DNA of 43,018 nucleotides, from NCBI GenBank assembly GCA_030680795.1, contig JAUXUL010000006.1, positions 1 through 43,018 on the forward strand, given 5' to 3'. The DNA is from Anaerolineales bacterium (GTDB lineage Bacteria > Chloroflexota > Anaerolineae > Anaerolineales > Villigracilaceae). Under the pieces are notes generated by a model. That model worked only from the letters and a program-made list of their open reading frames with translations, was not told where the DNA came from and searched no databases. Below, piece after piece: positions 8,645-16,084 of this stretch (position 1 is the stretch's first letter; each line of letters begins with the position of its first letter). A program made the position numbers and the translations under genes.

Positions 8645-8719
8645 TAGTCTCCTAGTCTTTAGTAGAATAGTCGCGTAGTCCTTGAATAAAAGACTAACGA
8701 CTATCCGATTATTTGACTA
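8645..8719. repeat. octamer-period palindrome built on TAGTC/GACTA
   Basis: TAGTC-type pentamers begin at 8645, 8653, 8660 (TAGTA), 8668 and 8676. The complementary GACTA-type pentamers begin at 8692, 8699, 8707 (GATTA) and 8715. Units repeat every 7-8 nt with variable 2-3 nt spacers, giving an imperfect hairpin between gcvPA and gcvH. It could be an intercistronic RNA structure or a mobile repeat. Confidence 0.75.
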
Positions 8720-8720
8720 A

Positions 8721-9098
8721 TTAATGCGTTCTTCCTTCGCAATACTTCTCGTATTCAGTGGAGTCCATCACCTCGCCTGCGGAACCCCCTTCAATCTTGA
8801 TCATCCAGCCTTCGCCGAATGGATCGGAGTTGAGTGTTTCAGGTTTATCTGAAAGTCCTTTGTTGACGGCGCTGACTTTCCCCGCGGCGGGTGCGTAAAT
8901 TTCGGCAGAGGCTTTCACTGATTCAACTGAAGCAATGGCGTTGCCCACTGTTACATCTTCGCCTTCATCTACAAGGAGTTCCACGAAGACGATATCAGAA
9001 AGCTGGCTTTGGGCAAAGTCGGTGATGCCGGCCGCGCCGCTGGCTGGGTCGAACCATTCATCGGATTTTGTGTACTTCAAATTGGAAGGGGTATTCAT
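8721..9098 (-). CDS. gcvH: glycine cleavage system H protein
   Basis: This 125-residue protein has the lipoyl attachment lysine K62 in ASVESVKASAEIYAP, plus the H-protein features GITDFAQSQLSDIVFVELL and NSDPFGEGWMIKI. GcvH shuttles the aminomethyl group from the P-protein to the T-protein. It is the first gene of the operon, downstream of the glycine riboswitch. gcvT, lipoyl ligase and L-protein genes are not in the window, so the system must be completed elsewhere. Confidence 0.97.
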   Translation of the reverse strand: MNTPSNLKYTKSDEWFDPASGAAGITDFAQSQLSDIVFVELLVDEGEDVTVGNAIASVESVKASAEIYAPAAGKVSAVNKGLSDKPETLNSDPFGEGWMIKIEGGSAGEVMDSTEYEKYCEGRTH

Positions 9099-9138
9099 GT
9101 TTATCTCCTGAGCAAGTGAAATATTGGTGAATCAAAAA

Positions 9139-9166
9139 GGACGTGCGACTATAGAATCGCGCGTCC
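9139..9166 (-). terminator. riboswitch expression-platform terminator
   Basis: A 10-bp stem (one G-T pair) GGACGCGCGA/TCGCACGTCC has an 8-nt loop, followed on the minus strand by TTTTTGA. It sits 3' of aptamer 2 and 36 nt upstream of the gcvH start, the standard place for a glycine-responsive terminator. Confidence 0.85.
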
Positions 9167-9193
9167 TCTGTTATGGAACCTGAGAGATTACTT

Positions 9194-9272
9194 TAGTTTG
9201 GTAGTTATGTAGTTGTTTAGTTATGTAGTTTTGAGAACCAGCCAACTACCTAACTATTCAACTATCAAACTA
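9194..9272. repeat. octamer-period palindrome built on TAGTT/AACTA inside the riboswitch
   Basis: TAGTT begins at 9194, 9202, 9210, 9218 and 9226, exactly every 8 nt. AACTA begins at 9244, 9252, 9260 and 9268, also every 8 nt. The arms pair into a long imperfect hairpin between the two conserved halves of glycine aptamer 2. Confidence 0.85.
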
Positions 9273-9459
9273 AGGCTTACACCGTCGGTGTCTCGTTATA
9301 AACTGAGACTTTCCAGAGTTTATTTGGGTGCAGGGTCCTTTTGCCTGAGAGTTTCATCTGGTTTCGCGTGTTGCCAGATTTGCACCTTCGGCGCTTGGTT
9401 GTGCAGACTAAAGTCTGCATTCCGAGTCTCTTCTCTGCGTACCGTTGAATTGTTTATGG

Positions 9460-9488
9460 ATTCTAAGGTTGAGAGCGGCGAGAGTCAA
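9460..9488 (-). promoter_or_regulatory. sigma-70-type promoter of the gcv operon
   Basis: On the minus strand TTGACT (9483-9488) is separated by exactly 17 nt from TAGAAT (9460-9465). The predicted start near 9453 lies just upstream of glycine aptamer 1, as expected for a riboswitch leader. Confidence 0.75.
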
Positions 9489-9554
9489 GGGTAAAACATC
9501 CTGACTTAATAGTATACCTTGGACGGTCACAAATTGCGGTTTTCCGTCGCCTGT

Positions 9555-9655
9555 TTCGCGAGGCTGAAGCCGCCTGCTCAGTGCATGGAAGCCCTTCGGG
9601 CCGGCGCAACCAGTCGGTTTTAACCGACTTTTACGAACTGAGGCAGGACTTCAGT
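9555..9655. repeat. MITE-like palindrome with central GTCGGTTTTAACCGAC
   Basis: The outer arms GGCTGAAGCCGCCTGCTCAGT and ACTGAGGCAGGACTTCAGTCC are imperfect inverted copies around a perfect GTCGGTT/AACCGAC hairpin. There is no open frame. It fills the gap between the gcv promoter and the next minus-strand gene. Confidence 0.65.
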
Positions 9656-9702
9656 CCGCTGAATCCTGCTTTGCAAAAGTGCAATTTATGCCCGATTTCA
9701 GT

Positions 9703-9731
9703 ATAACAACCGTTTTTTAGGCGGCTGTTAT
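9703..9731 (-). terminator. hairpin at the end of the 9.7-11.6 kb minus-strand cluster
   Basis: ATAACAGCCG pairs with CGGTTGTTAT (10 bp, one G-T) with a 9-nt A-rich loop, immediately after the 173-aa gene's stop. There is no T-run behind it, so termination strength is uncertain. Confidence 0.5.
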
Positions 9732-9737
9732 TATTTG

Positions 9738-10259
9738 TCACTTGCCAGCGACTTTACGAATGCGTTTTGGTTTGTCAGGCTCTTCCATTAATTCTGGTTC
9801 TGGAAGAACAGGTTCAGAGGGTGCGACAGGCCCTTCAGGCATGGGCGTCGGGGTGGACGGTGTGAATGTGGCTGATGGCGTGTAAATTCGCACTCCGTTG
9901 ATCCCGGCGAAATATTCTTTTACACTTTGATCGTTATAAAAGATGAGCGTGAGAATACCAACGACCATGGAGAAGATGTTACCAATTAAAAATGTAAGGA
10001 TCTGGAAAACCGCAATGGACTGTGAAGGTTTTACGGATTCGGGCTGCGCGCTTAAAAGTTTTGCCGCGTATATGATCTCAAAGACACCAAGAATGGTAGG
10101 CAGGATGGTGATGGGCAGGCAGATGACACCGATGATCGTACCGAGTGCCGTGGCTGATGCGATGAATCCCCAGAAGAGGTTGATAATGCCGCTGGTGAGA
10201 GTCATTACGGCGATGGCTGTAAACAAGCCTGGTTTTTGATCTGGATAAGATGTATTCAT
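9738..10259 (-). CDS. small membrane protein with Pro-rich C-terminal tail
   Basis: This 173-residue protein has about four hydrophobic segments in its first 110 residues (AVMTLTSGIINLFWGFIASA, IIGVICLPITILPTILGVFE, QILTFLIGNIFSMVVGILTL). A Thr/Pro/Glu-rich tail ends in KPKRIRKVAGK. No enzymatic motif is seen. The tail is probably cytoplasmic or surface-exposed linker sequence. It follows the two paralogous membrane proteins on the same strand with a 59-nt gap and may be co-transcribed. Function unknown. Confidence 0.65.
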   Translation of the reverse strand: MNTSYPDQKPGLFTAIAVMTLTSGIINLFWGFIASATALGTIIGVICLPITILPTILGVFEIIYAAKLLSAQPESVKPSQSIAVFQILTFLIGNIFSMVVGILTLIFYNDQSVKEYFAGINGVRIYTPSATFTPSTPTPMPEGPVAPSEPVLPEPELMEEPDKPKRIRKVAGK

Positions 10260-10318
10260 TCGTTACTCCTTGTTTTGTCTGCAAGATATAACGAATGAAA
10301 GCGGATTTGGTTGCAAAA

Positions 10319-11209
10319 TCAGGGCTGTTGGAAGGTGAGCAATAAACCGCCGCTATACTTAACTCCATTTGGGTCTGTGCATGAGGGAGCGGAGATGTTT
10401 GGAACGAATGCGCCACCTTCTACAACGCGGACGTTATAAATAATATTCGCCTGCATGACGAAGTCTGCAAATCCATTCCCAAGCTCGGGCTTGAATCCGG
10501 TGAAGAAGCGATCCTCACCCTGACTCCATGTGACGATGATCTCGATACCAGCCACCTGCCGTCGGCGCGCATCCATCAGGATGAATTGCAATAAGCCTGC
10601 TTGCAAGCCGGAATCACAGACTGTATCCTGCCCGACGAGGGTGAATGGTGCGCCAGGCGTTGGGATGGGGGTCGCGCTAGCGGTTGGGTGTGGGGTGTTA
10701 ATAACGGCGCTGACGGGAATGAGCGGGGTCTGCTCAAATGAAGTTGTGAGTGGGGTGACAACGGTCTCTTCTACATGTGTTTCTGTTGCAGGCTGTGGGG
10801 CGTTGATCTCGGGCGTGTTAATGATGTTTGTGAATGGGGCGGTTGTTGATGGAATACTTGCAAAGCCTTGCTTTAAGTCGTTGGCGAGTTGTGCGAGGGA
10901 GCGGGCTTTTTCAAATGTTTGTCCGGCGGCTAACATACGTTGCGCTTGTGCGCTCAGTTCACCGGCAGGATCTGGATCGCCAAGCAGTTCGAGGCGGGCG
11001 CGGGCGCGGGCCAGGTCTTGTGTGGATGCGTACGAGGCGGAAATGACGACTCGATACTGGTCTTTGAAATCAGCGCGCAGGATGGCGGGGTTTGCATCCA
11101 CGTATGTGACAGGGGAAATAAACCAGGAATACGCCAAACCCAGCCCAAGTCCGGTAAGAAGCGCGAGGATGAGGTGTAGAGTCGTGTTGTGGAAGGTGAG
11201 TCGGCTCAT
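10319..11209 (-). CDS. single-pass membrane protein, paralogue of the next gene, with extra C-terminal domain
   Basis: This 296-residue protein has one N-terminal membrane helix (LHLILALLTGLGLGLAYSWF), then ISPVTYVDANPAILRADFKD and YRVVISASYASTQDLARARA. The upstream protein has the same pattern. A Thr/Pro-rich linker (about 125-185) leads to a C-terminal beta-rich domain with four regularly placed segments and two Cys (C198 region, C283 region), probably outside the membrane. It overlaps the upstream gene by ATGA. No known family was recognised; it is a conserved-looking envelope protein. Confidence 0.7.
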   Translation of the reverse strand: MSRLTFHNTTLHLILALLTGLGLGLAYSWFISPVTYVDANPAILRADFKDQYRVVISASYASTQDLARARARLELLGDPDPAGELSAQAQRMLAAGQTFEKARSLAQLANDLKQGFASIPSTTAPFTNIINTPEINAPQPATETHVEETVVTPLTTSFEQTPLIPVSAVINTPHPTASATPIPTPGAPFTLVGQDTVCDSGLQAGLLQFILMDARRRQVAGIEIIVTWSQGEDRFFTGFKPELGNGFADFVMQANIIYNVRVVEGGAFVPNISAPSCTDPNGVKYSGGLLLTFQQP

Positions 11210-11565
11210 GGGTTGTTAATCCCCGGAGGCTGAACCATCTGCATGGCAGTTAAGAGATTTTGAAAAGCGAGAATTTCATTTTGTGTGAAGCCATTTCGGT
11301 TTGCGTACTCCAATGCGGAGGTTGTAATGGTTGCAGGGGGTTCGCTCCCAAGGCTGGCGAGGTGGCGCGCGGCAGTTTCTGGGTTGTGGTCGTTTTGGAA
11401 TGCCTCTGCCACCATCAACACGTAATCAACACGATAGTCCTCCCTGAGAATGTTTGGCGGGACGTCGGTATAATCAATGGGATCAATGACCCAGCCATAG
11501 ATGAGTCCGAGCGCGATACCGATGCTGATTGCGATGGCGATCTTGATTAGGTTTGAGGATGTCAT
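11206..11565 (-). CDS. short single-pass membrane protein, paralogue of its neighbour
   Basis: This 119-residue protein has an N-terminal membrane helix (IKIAIAISIGIALGLIYGWV), then IDPIDYTDVPPNILREDYRV, then an alpha-helical domain ending LASLGSEPP...LEYANRNGFTQNE. The order YxWxIxPxxYxDxxPxxLRxD is shared with the 296-aa neighbour, indicating tandem duplication followed by addition or loss of the C-terminal domain. It starts 24 nt downstream of the SRP RNA gene. Function unknown. Confidence 0.7.
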   Translation of the reverse strand: MTSSNLIKIAIAISIGIALGLIYGWVIDPIDYTDVPPNILREDYRVDYVLMVAEAFQNDHNPETAARHLASLGSEPPATITTSALEYANRNGFTQNEILAFQNLLTAMQMVQPPGINNP

Positions 11566-11588
11566 GTTTGGATTATAAACAAAAATAT

Positions 11589-11688
11589 CCAGGCAGGCGA
11601 CCGGCGGCGCCCGAAGACTCTTCCTTACCGTTGCTATCTTTCGATCCTGGCGGGGTTCGAAAGGCTTCGCCGCGCCGGGCCTGCCCGG
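11589..11688 (-). ncRNA. ffs: bacterial small SRP RNA (4.5S-like)
   Basis: Read on the minus strand, the 5' end CCGGGCAGGC pairs with the 3' end GCCTGCCTGG over 10 bp. The apical helix 8 core is CGCCAGGATC-GAAA-GATAGCAACGG, with the GNRA tetraloop and the asymmetric CAGG/AGCA internal loop that binds Ffh. The length of about 100 nt matches the Alu-less bacterial form. It is preceded by an excellent promoter and followed by TATTTTTGTTT, a likely terminator tract. SRP RNA targets ribosomes translating membrane proteins to FtsY/SecYEG. Confidence 0.9.
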
Positions 11689-11697
11689 ACGCTGGCA

Positions 11698-11726
11698 AGC
11701 ATACCTGATGTGAGAGGGGGTGTCAA
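11698..11726 (-). promoter_or_regulatory. promoter of the SRP RNA gene
   Basis: Consensus TTGACA (11721-11726) is separated by 17 nt from TATGCT (11698-11703) on the minus strand. The predicted start near 11691 is within 3 nt of the paired 5' end of the SRP RNA. Confidence 0.85.
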
Positions 11727-11845
11727 TTGATATTCAGAAAATACATTTATGTTTGTCCATGGGCTATCCGTCCATTTTTTCGATTTCCATATTATTATTA
11801 TTTTTTTTGAAGCTATAAAGGCGAATCCAGTCTAAAAGAACATGA

Positions 11846-11851
11846 TATAAT
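11846..11851 (+). promoter_or_regulatory. -10 element TATAAT upstream of the partner-switching cassette
   Basis: A perfect TATAAT lies 45 nt before the STAS gene start in an AT-rich tract. No good -35 hexamer is visible at 16-18 nt, so an alternative sigma factor or activator may be involved. Confidence 0.4.
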
Positions 11852-11896
11852 TTTGACATTCAATATCAAACCCCTCTAATTGACGAAGGAGTAAAT

Positions 11897-12232
11897 ATGG
11901 AAATTACAGGTCAGGAATTCAAGCATTGTGATTTGTTTAAAGTGCAGGGACGTGTAGACAGCGCCACCGCTCCCGAGTTTTCAAAAGTCCTTGAGAAAGC
12001 CAATACTGACGGACACTTTAAGCTCATTGTGGATATGAGCGAACTTGAATACATGTCCAGCGCCGGCTTCCGTGCATTGCTTGCGGCCCAGAGGAATTGT
12101 AAACGGTTGAATCGTGGAGAACTTGTGCTTGTAAGCGTCCCGGAACGGATTCGCGAAGCGCTTGAACTGGCCGGGTTTACAGAACTGTTCAAGATCTTCA
12201 ACGACCCGCTTGAAGCGGTGGGAAGTTTCTAA
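11897..12232 (+). CDS. STAS-domain anti-sigma factor antagonist (RsbV/SpoIIAA-like)
   Basis: This 111-residue protein is a single STAS domain: FKVQGRVDSATAPEF at the start, LIVDMSELEYMSSAGFRALL with the phosphorylatable Ser54/Ser55, and LAGFTELFKIF at the end. When dephosphorylated it would bind the downstream kinase and free its target. A clear GAAGGAG site precedes the start. It is the first gene of a three-gene partner-switching cassette. Confidence 0.93.
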   Translation: MEITGQEFKHCDLFKVQGRVDSATAPEFSKVLEKANTDGHFKLIVDMSELEYMSSAGFRALLAAQRNCKRLNRGELVLVSVPERIREALELAGFTELFKIFNDPLEAVGSF

Positions 12233-12273
12233 CGAACGCCCTGGCGCCTTCTTGATTAATAATCACAAGAAAC

Positions 12274-12310
12274 GCCGCCTCATCTTTCACGGTGCAGGCG
12301 GCATATTTTT
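12274..12310 (+). terminator. intrinsic terminator or attenuator between STAS and kinase genes
   Basis: GCCGCCT (12274-12280) pairs with AGGCGGC (12296-12302), followed by ATATTTTTT. It lies directly before the kinase start, so it may dampen downstream expression and make the STAS protein more abundant than its kinase. Confidence 0.65.
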
Positions 12311-12318
12311 TCTTATTT

Positions 12319-12729
12319 ATGCCAATTTCAACATTCCCTGCCAGGTTTGAATTCCTGGATGAGATTCGTAACTTTGTGGCCAAGGTGGCTCACGAGGGTG
12401 GCTTCACCGAAAAAGCGATCTACTCCCTGCAACTTGCCGCAGATGAAGCCGCCTCCAATATTATTGAACATGCCTATCAAGGCGTCGCAAATGCATCCCT
12501 GCAGATAACCTGCGATATGCAGGATGACGAACTGATTATTACCATGCGCGATACCGGCAAGCCTTTTGACCCTTCCAATGTCAAACAACCAAATCTAAAG
12601 GCAGACCTCTCCAAACGTCAAATCGGGGGACTTGGGGTATACCTCATGCGAAAACTTATGGACGAAGTCCGCTATGAATCAAACGCAAAGACAGGCAACC
12701 TGCTCACAATGACCAAGCGCAAGGGATAG
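12319..12729 (+). CDS. RsbW/SpoIIAB-like serine-protein kinase (anti-sigma type)
   Basis: The GHKL ATPase motifs are clear: N-box ADEAASNIIEHAYQG, G1 box DTGKPFDP, and G2 box GGLGVYLMRKLMDEVRYE. Proteins of this type phosphorylate the STAS antagonist and bind a sigma factor or other target. The start at 12319 (MPISTFPARF) is chosen by the family's usual N-terminus. A GTG at 12292 would add residues encoded within the terminator hairpin. There is no clear ribosome binding site for either. The phosphatase gene begins 5 nt downstream. Confidence 0.88.
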   Translation: MPISTFPARFEFLDEIRNFVAKVAHEGGFTEKAIYSLQLAADEAASNIIEHAYQGVANASLQITCDMQDDELIITMRDTGKPFDPSNVKQPNLKADLSKRQIGGLGVYLMRKLMDEVRYESNAKTGNLLTMTKRKG

Positions 12730-12734
12730 GTTGC

Positions 12735-15700
12735 ATGAGCGTCAAAACACGCGCAGAGCGTTCAGAATCACAGGATTGGTTTCATTTCGCCGCACTTGGG
12801 GAACAACTGCGAAGCGAAAATTCTCTCAGTGCCCAGCGTGACCAAATCGTATCCATGACAGGCCGCCTCATCGAAGGCGTGGTGGATGTCTGGTTACAGG
12901 AGAAATTTTTCCGCCTGCCAGATTGGGATGACGGTTTCATCTTTCCTCCTCAGCCCACCCTTGGGGGAATGAAACTGGCATTCAAAGCAGGCAAGCTGAT
13001 TACCCAAAGCAAGAGCATAAAAAGCAGCGCTTCGCGCGGGACCTTTGCCGCGATCCCGCTTGAAGATCAGGGGATAACCCTCGGCATTCTCCAAATCACC
13101 CGCCCCAAGGGACCTGGGTTTTCCACCGCAGAGTTGAATCTTCTTCAAGGTCTCGCCCAGATCATATCTGTAAGTTTGTTCGCTTCACATCGAACCGAGG
13201 TTGAACAGTTCCGCCTCAGGCAGCTCAATCTTGTGCGCGAGGTCAGCACGCAGATCGCGAATGTACTCAATTTGGATGAACTCGCCTCCCGCGTTACTGA
13301 ATTGATCCAAAAGACCTTTCATTATTACTATGTTGCCATCTTTACCCTGGATACAAATTCCAATGCGTTGCGATTCCGCTCTAGCGCTGTCGCACCGCGC
13401 AAAGGCAGGCGACGCCCTGAGGCTCGCGAAGGGAAAAAGGTGTCCATCGCTCTTGAAGTTGATATGGGACAGGGATTGATTGGCGAGGCCGCGCGGCATG
13501 GCAACCAGATCGTGTGTGATGACGTTCAGACTGATCCGCGCTACCGCTTCATAAACGGCCTGCCCGAAACAAGATCAGAAGTTGTAATTCCCTTAAAGAT
13601 AAAAGACCGTGTGTTTGGCGTTCTGGATGTGCAAAGCAACCAGAAGAGTGCCTTTCACCCGAACGATCTTCTCATCCTGCACGCGCTGGCGGATAATATT
13701 GCGCGCGCAATCGAGAGCGCTCATTTATATAGTAATTTACACCGCCGCGCCGACCAGCTTACATTGGTCTCTGAAGTAAGCAAGAGCGTGACCTCCACCC
13801 TCGATCTTTCGCAATTAATGCATGATGCCGCGTCTTTGATCCATGACAAATTTGGGTATCCTCATGTTTCATTGTTCACGGTCCATCCCAACCGCCGCTT
13901 GATCGTTTACCAGGCCGGCAGTGGAAAACGCAGTAAAAAATTGGAAGGTTTTTCCATTCCGCTGGACGATGTGAACGGCATCATGCCCTGGGTGGCGCGA
14001 AATGGGAAATCCGTGCTTGCGAATGACGTTTCAAAAGAGCATCGTTACCTCCATTCGCCCTTGCCTCCCAAAAACACACAATCTGAATTGTGCGTGCCTT
14101 TGATCTTTAATGAGAAGGTGATCGGCCTGCTTGATATTCAATCCGATCAATTGAATGTCTTCACGGAGGATGACCAGGTCATGTTCGAAGCCGTGGCCGA
14201 TACTATCGCTGCGGCCATTCGTAATGCGGATCTGTATCGCTCTGAACAATGGCGCCGGCAGGTATCCGACAGCTTGCGTGAAGTGGCGGGCTTAGTTTCT
14301 GATAATGTCGGCGTCGATGAAGTGCTGGAGACTATTTTCACGGAATTGGACCGCAACTTGCCGATTGATATTTCGGCAGTCTGGTTGCTGCAGAATGGCG
14401 AGCTTTGCCTGTCTGCAGCACATGGTGTGAACGCAAACCAGCTAGAAAATATCTGTATTGCCAATCCGGATGCGACCTACGCCATGGCGGAGGCCTTGAC
14501 CTCTGATGTTCCAATGATTCGACGCGCTGATCAACCGGTCTGGCCCAGCGGGCTGGCTGCGGGATATGACGGGAATTACTCGTCCATTGCCGCGCCTTTG
14601 CGGGTGGGTGACCGTCCGCTAGGTGTGCTGACTCTGGCTCACCACACTGCCGGGCGTTACGGTCATGAAGCCCAGGCGATCATCACCACATTCGCAAGTT
14701 ATGCGGCCGTGGCCATTGAAAATGCGCGTTTATATGATTCCGCACAGGAACAAGCCTATGCGTCTGCAGCTTTGTTGCAAGTGGCACAGGCTGTAGTAAC
14801 TCTGAATGATATTGACGAGATACTGGCTTCCATCACCCGTATCATGCCGATCCTTGTGGGTGTCAAACGGGTTGCTTTATATCGCTGGGACTCAGAGCGC
14901 ATGTCTTTTTCAGCTTCGCACGAGTACGGTTTTTCAGATCAGGAAGTAGCGCTCATGACCGAAAAGGAATTCCGCGCTGGCGTGTTTCCCCTCCTTGATG
15001 CTGTGCGCGAGCAAAACCGTTTTATTACGTATCCACTAAAGTCAAAGGCTGTGCCAAAGTCCTGGTTGAGGGTCAAGCCCGAGGTCCAGAATGAAGCGGA
15101 TGTGATCAATGCGGATCGGTTGTTGATGGCCCTGCCTTTGTCCATCAAGAATGATCTGTTTGGCGTCCTGTTGATCGAAGAGACAGAAAACGGTCGCCGT
15201 TTCCGCTCACGCCGAATTGAGATCATCAGCGGTATTGCACAACAGGCTGCGCTCGCAATTCAGAATGATCTTTTGCAACAGGAAATGGTGGTGCGCGAAC
15301 GCCTCGAGACTGAGGTGCAATTGGCACGCCAGATCCAACAGACCTTCATTCCGCAAAGTTTGCCTGCCTACCCTGGCTGGCAATTGGCGGCGCGCTGGCG
15401 CACGGCGCGGCAGGTGGGCGGTGACTTTTACGATGTGATCGAATTGCCAAACAAGAAACTGGGTCTCTTCATTGCAGATGTGGCGGATAAAGGCATGCCT
15501 GCCGCCTTATTCATGGCGCTCACTCGTACGCTCGTGCGCGCCGCGGTGATCGAAACCGATTCGCCCGCTCAGGCATTGCGCCGTGTGAATGACCTGCTCT
15601 TGCCTGATACGCATCAAGGTATGTTTGTCACGGCTCTGTACGGGGTGTTGGATATGGAACGCGCTGAATTTACTTATGTGAATGCAGGGCATAACCCGCC

Positions 15701-16025
15701 GTTCTGGGTGAGAGCCAATGGCGAACTTGAAAAACTCACACGCACAGCCGTTGCGCTTGGCGTACTGGAACAAGCGAATATGAAGGAACGTACCATCTCG
15801 CTTGCGCAAGGGGATACGCTCTTTCTTTATACGGATGGTCTCACGGAAGCCTTTTCGAGTGATGGGGATATGTTCGGCGATGTGCGATTGATGGACTCGT
15901 TGAAATCTGCCCAGGCGCAAACCGCTGATGAAGTCATCGTTGCAGTGGAGAACCGTTTGAATGAATTTATTGAGTCTGTTCCGCTTGCAGATGATCTCAC
16001 CATGCTTGTCATAAGAAGGGTATGA
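12735..16025 (+). CDS. multi-GAF SpoIIE/RsbU-type PP2C phosphatase
   Basis: This 1096-residue signalling phosphatase has a degenerate N-terminal GAF-like segment (about 15-155). Four clearer GAF modules follow (about 165-330, 342-500, 512-667, 672-845), each ending in an AxAIxNAxLY-type helix. A short coiled linker (ERLETEVQLARQIQQTFIP) leads to the SpoIIE phosphatase domain (about 880-1095), which has the metal-binding VGGDFYDV and IADVADKGMPAAL motifs and FLYTDGLTEA. It should dephosphorylate the STAS protein when its GAF domains sense ligands or redox state. No membrane helix is seen, so it is cytoplasmic. It forms one operon with the preceding two genes. Confidence 0.93.
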   Translation: MSVKTRAERSESQDWFHFAALGEQLRSENSLSAQRDQIVSMTGRLIEGVVDVWLQEKFFRLPDWDDGFIFPPQPTLGGMKLAFKAGKLITQSKSIKSSASRGTFAAIPLEDQGITLGILQITRPKGPGFSTAELNLLQGLAQIISVSLFASHRTEVEQFRLRQLNLVREVSTQIANVLNLDELASRVTELIQKTFHYYYVAIFTLDTNSNALRFRSSAVAPRKGRRRPEAREGKKVSIALEVDMGQGLIGEAARHGNQIVCDDVQTDPRYRFINGLPETRSEVVIPLKIKDRVFGVLDVQSNQKSAFHPNDLLILHALADNIARAIESAHLYSNLHRRADQLTLVSEVSKSVTSTLDLSQLMHDAASLIHDKFGYPHVSLFTVHPNRRLIVYQAGSGKRSKKLEGFSIPLDDVNGIMPWVARNGKSVLANDVSKEHRYLHSPLPPKNTQSELCVPLIFNEKVIGLLDIQSDQLNVFTEDDQVMFEAVADTIAAAIRNADLYRSEQWRRQVSDSLREVAGLVSDNVGVDEVLETIFTELDRNLPIDISAVWLLQNGELCLSAAHGVNANQLENICIANPDATYAMAEALTSDVPMIRRADQPVWPSGLAAGYDGNYSSIAAPLRVGDRPLGVLTLAHHTAGRYGHEAQAIITTFASYAAVAIENARLYDSAQEQAYASAALLQVAQAVVTLNDIDEILASITRIMPILVGVKRVALYRWDSERMSFSASHEYGFSDQEVALMTEKEFRAGVFPLLDAVREQNRFITYPLKSKAVPKSWLRVKPEVQNEADVINADRLLMALPLSIKNDLFGVLLIEETENGRRFRSRRIEIISGIAQQAALAIQNDLLQQEMVVRERLETEVQLARQIQQTFIPQSLPAYPGWQLAARWRTARQVGGDFYDVIELPNKKLGLFIADVADKGMPAALFMALTRTLVRAAVIETDSPAQALRRVNDLLLPDTHQGMFVTALYGVLDMERAEFTYVNAGHNPPFWVRANGELEKLTRTAVALGVLEQANMKERTISLAQGDTLFLYTDGLTEAFSSDGDMFGDVRLMDSLKSAQAQTADEVIVAVENRLNEFIESVPLADDLTMLVIRRV

Positions 16026-16084
16026 TGCCTGTCGGCATCATTTTGTGAAATGGAGCCTGCAGTGTTTATGAAAAAACACTCTTT

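Larger units (their letters stand above)
9134..9445 (-). promoter_or_regulatory. tandem glycine riboswitch with terminator, upstream of gcvH
   Basis: Read on the minus strand, aptamer 1 contains GCGCCGAAGGTGCAA and CTCTCAGGCAAAAGGACC. Aptamer 2 contains ACTCTGGAAAGTCTC, CACCGACGGTGTAAGCC and AATCTCTCAGG. These are the conserved cores of the glycine (gcvT) riboswitch, in the usual tandem order. The last stem overlaps a 10-bp terminator hairpin (9139-9148 with 9157-9166) followed by TTTTT, so glycine binding should control read-through into gcvH. The P3 region of aptamer 2 is extended by an octamer-period hairpin (9194-9272), which is unusual. Confidence 0.92.

Noticed and set aside
9404-9421. 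GCAGACT/AGTCTGC palindrome as a separate repeat or operator
   Set aside because: It falls inside glycine aptamer 1 and is best explained as one of its stem-loops.
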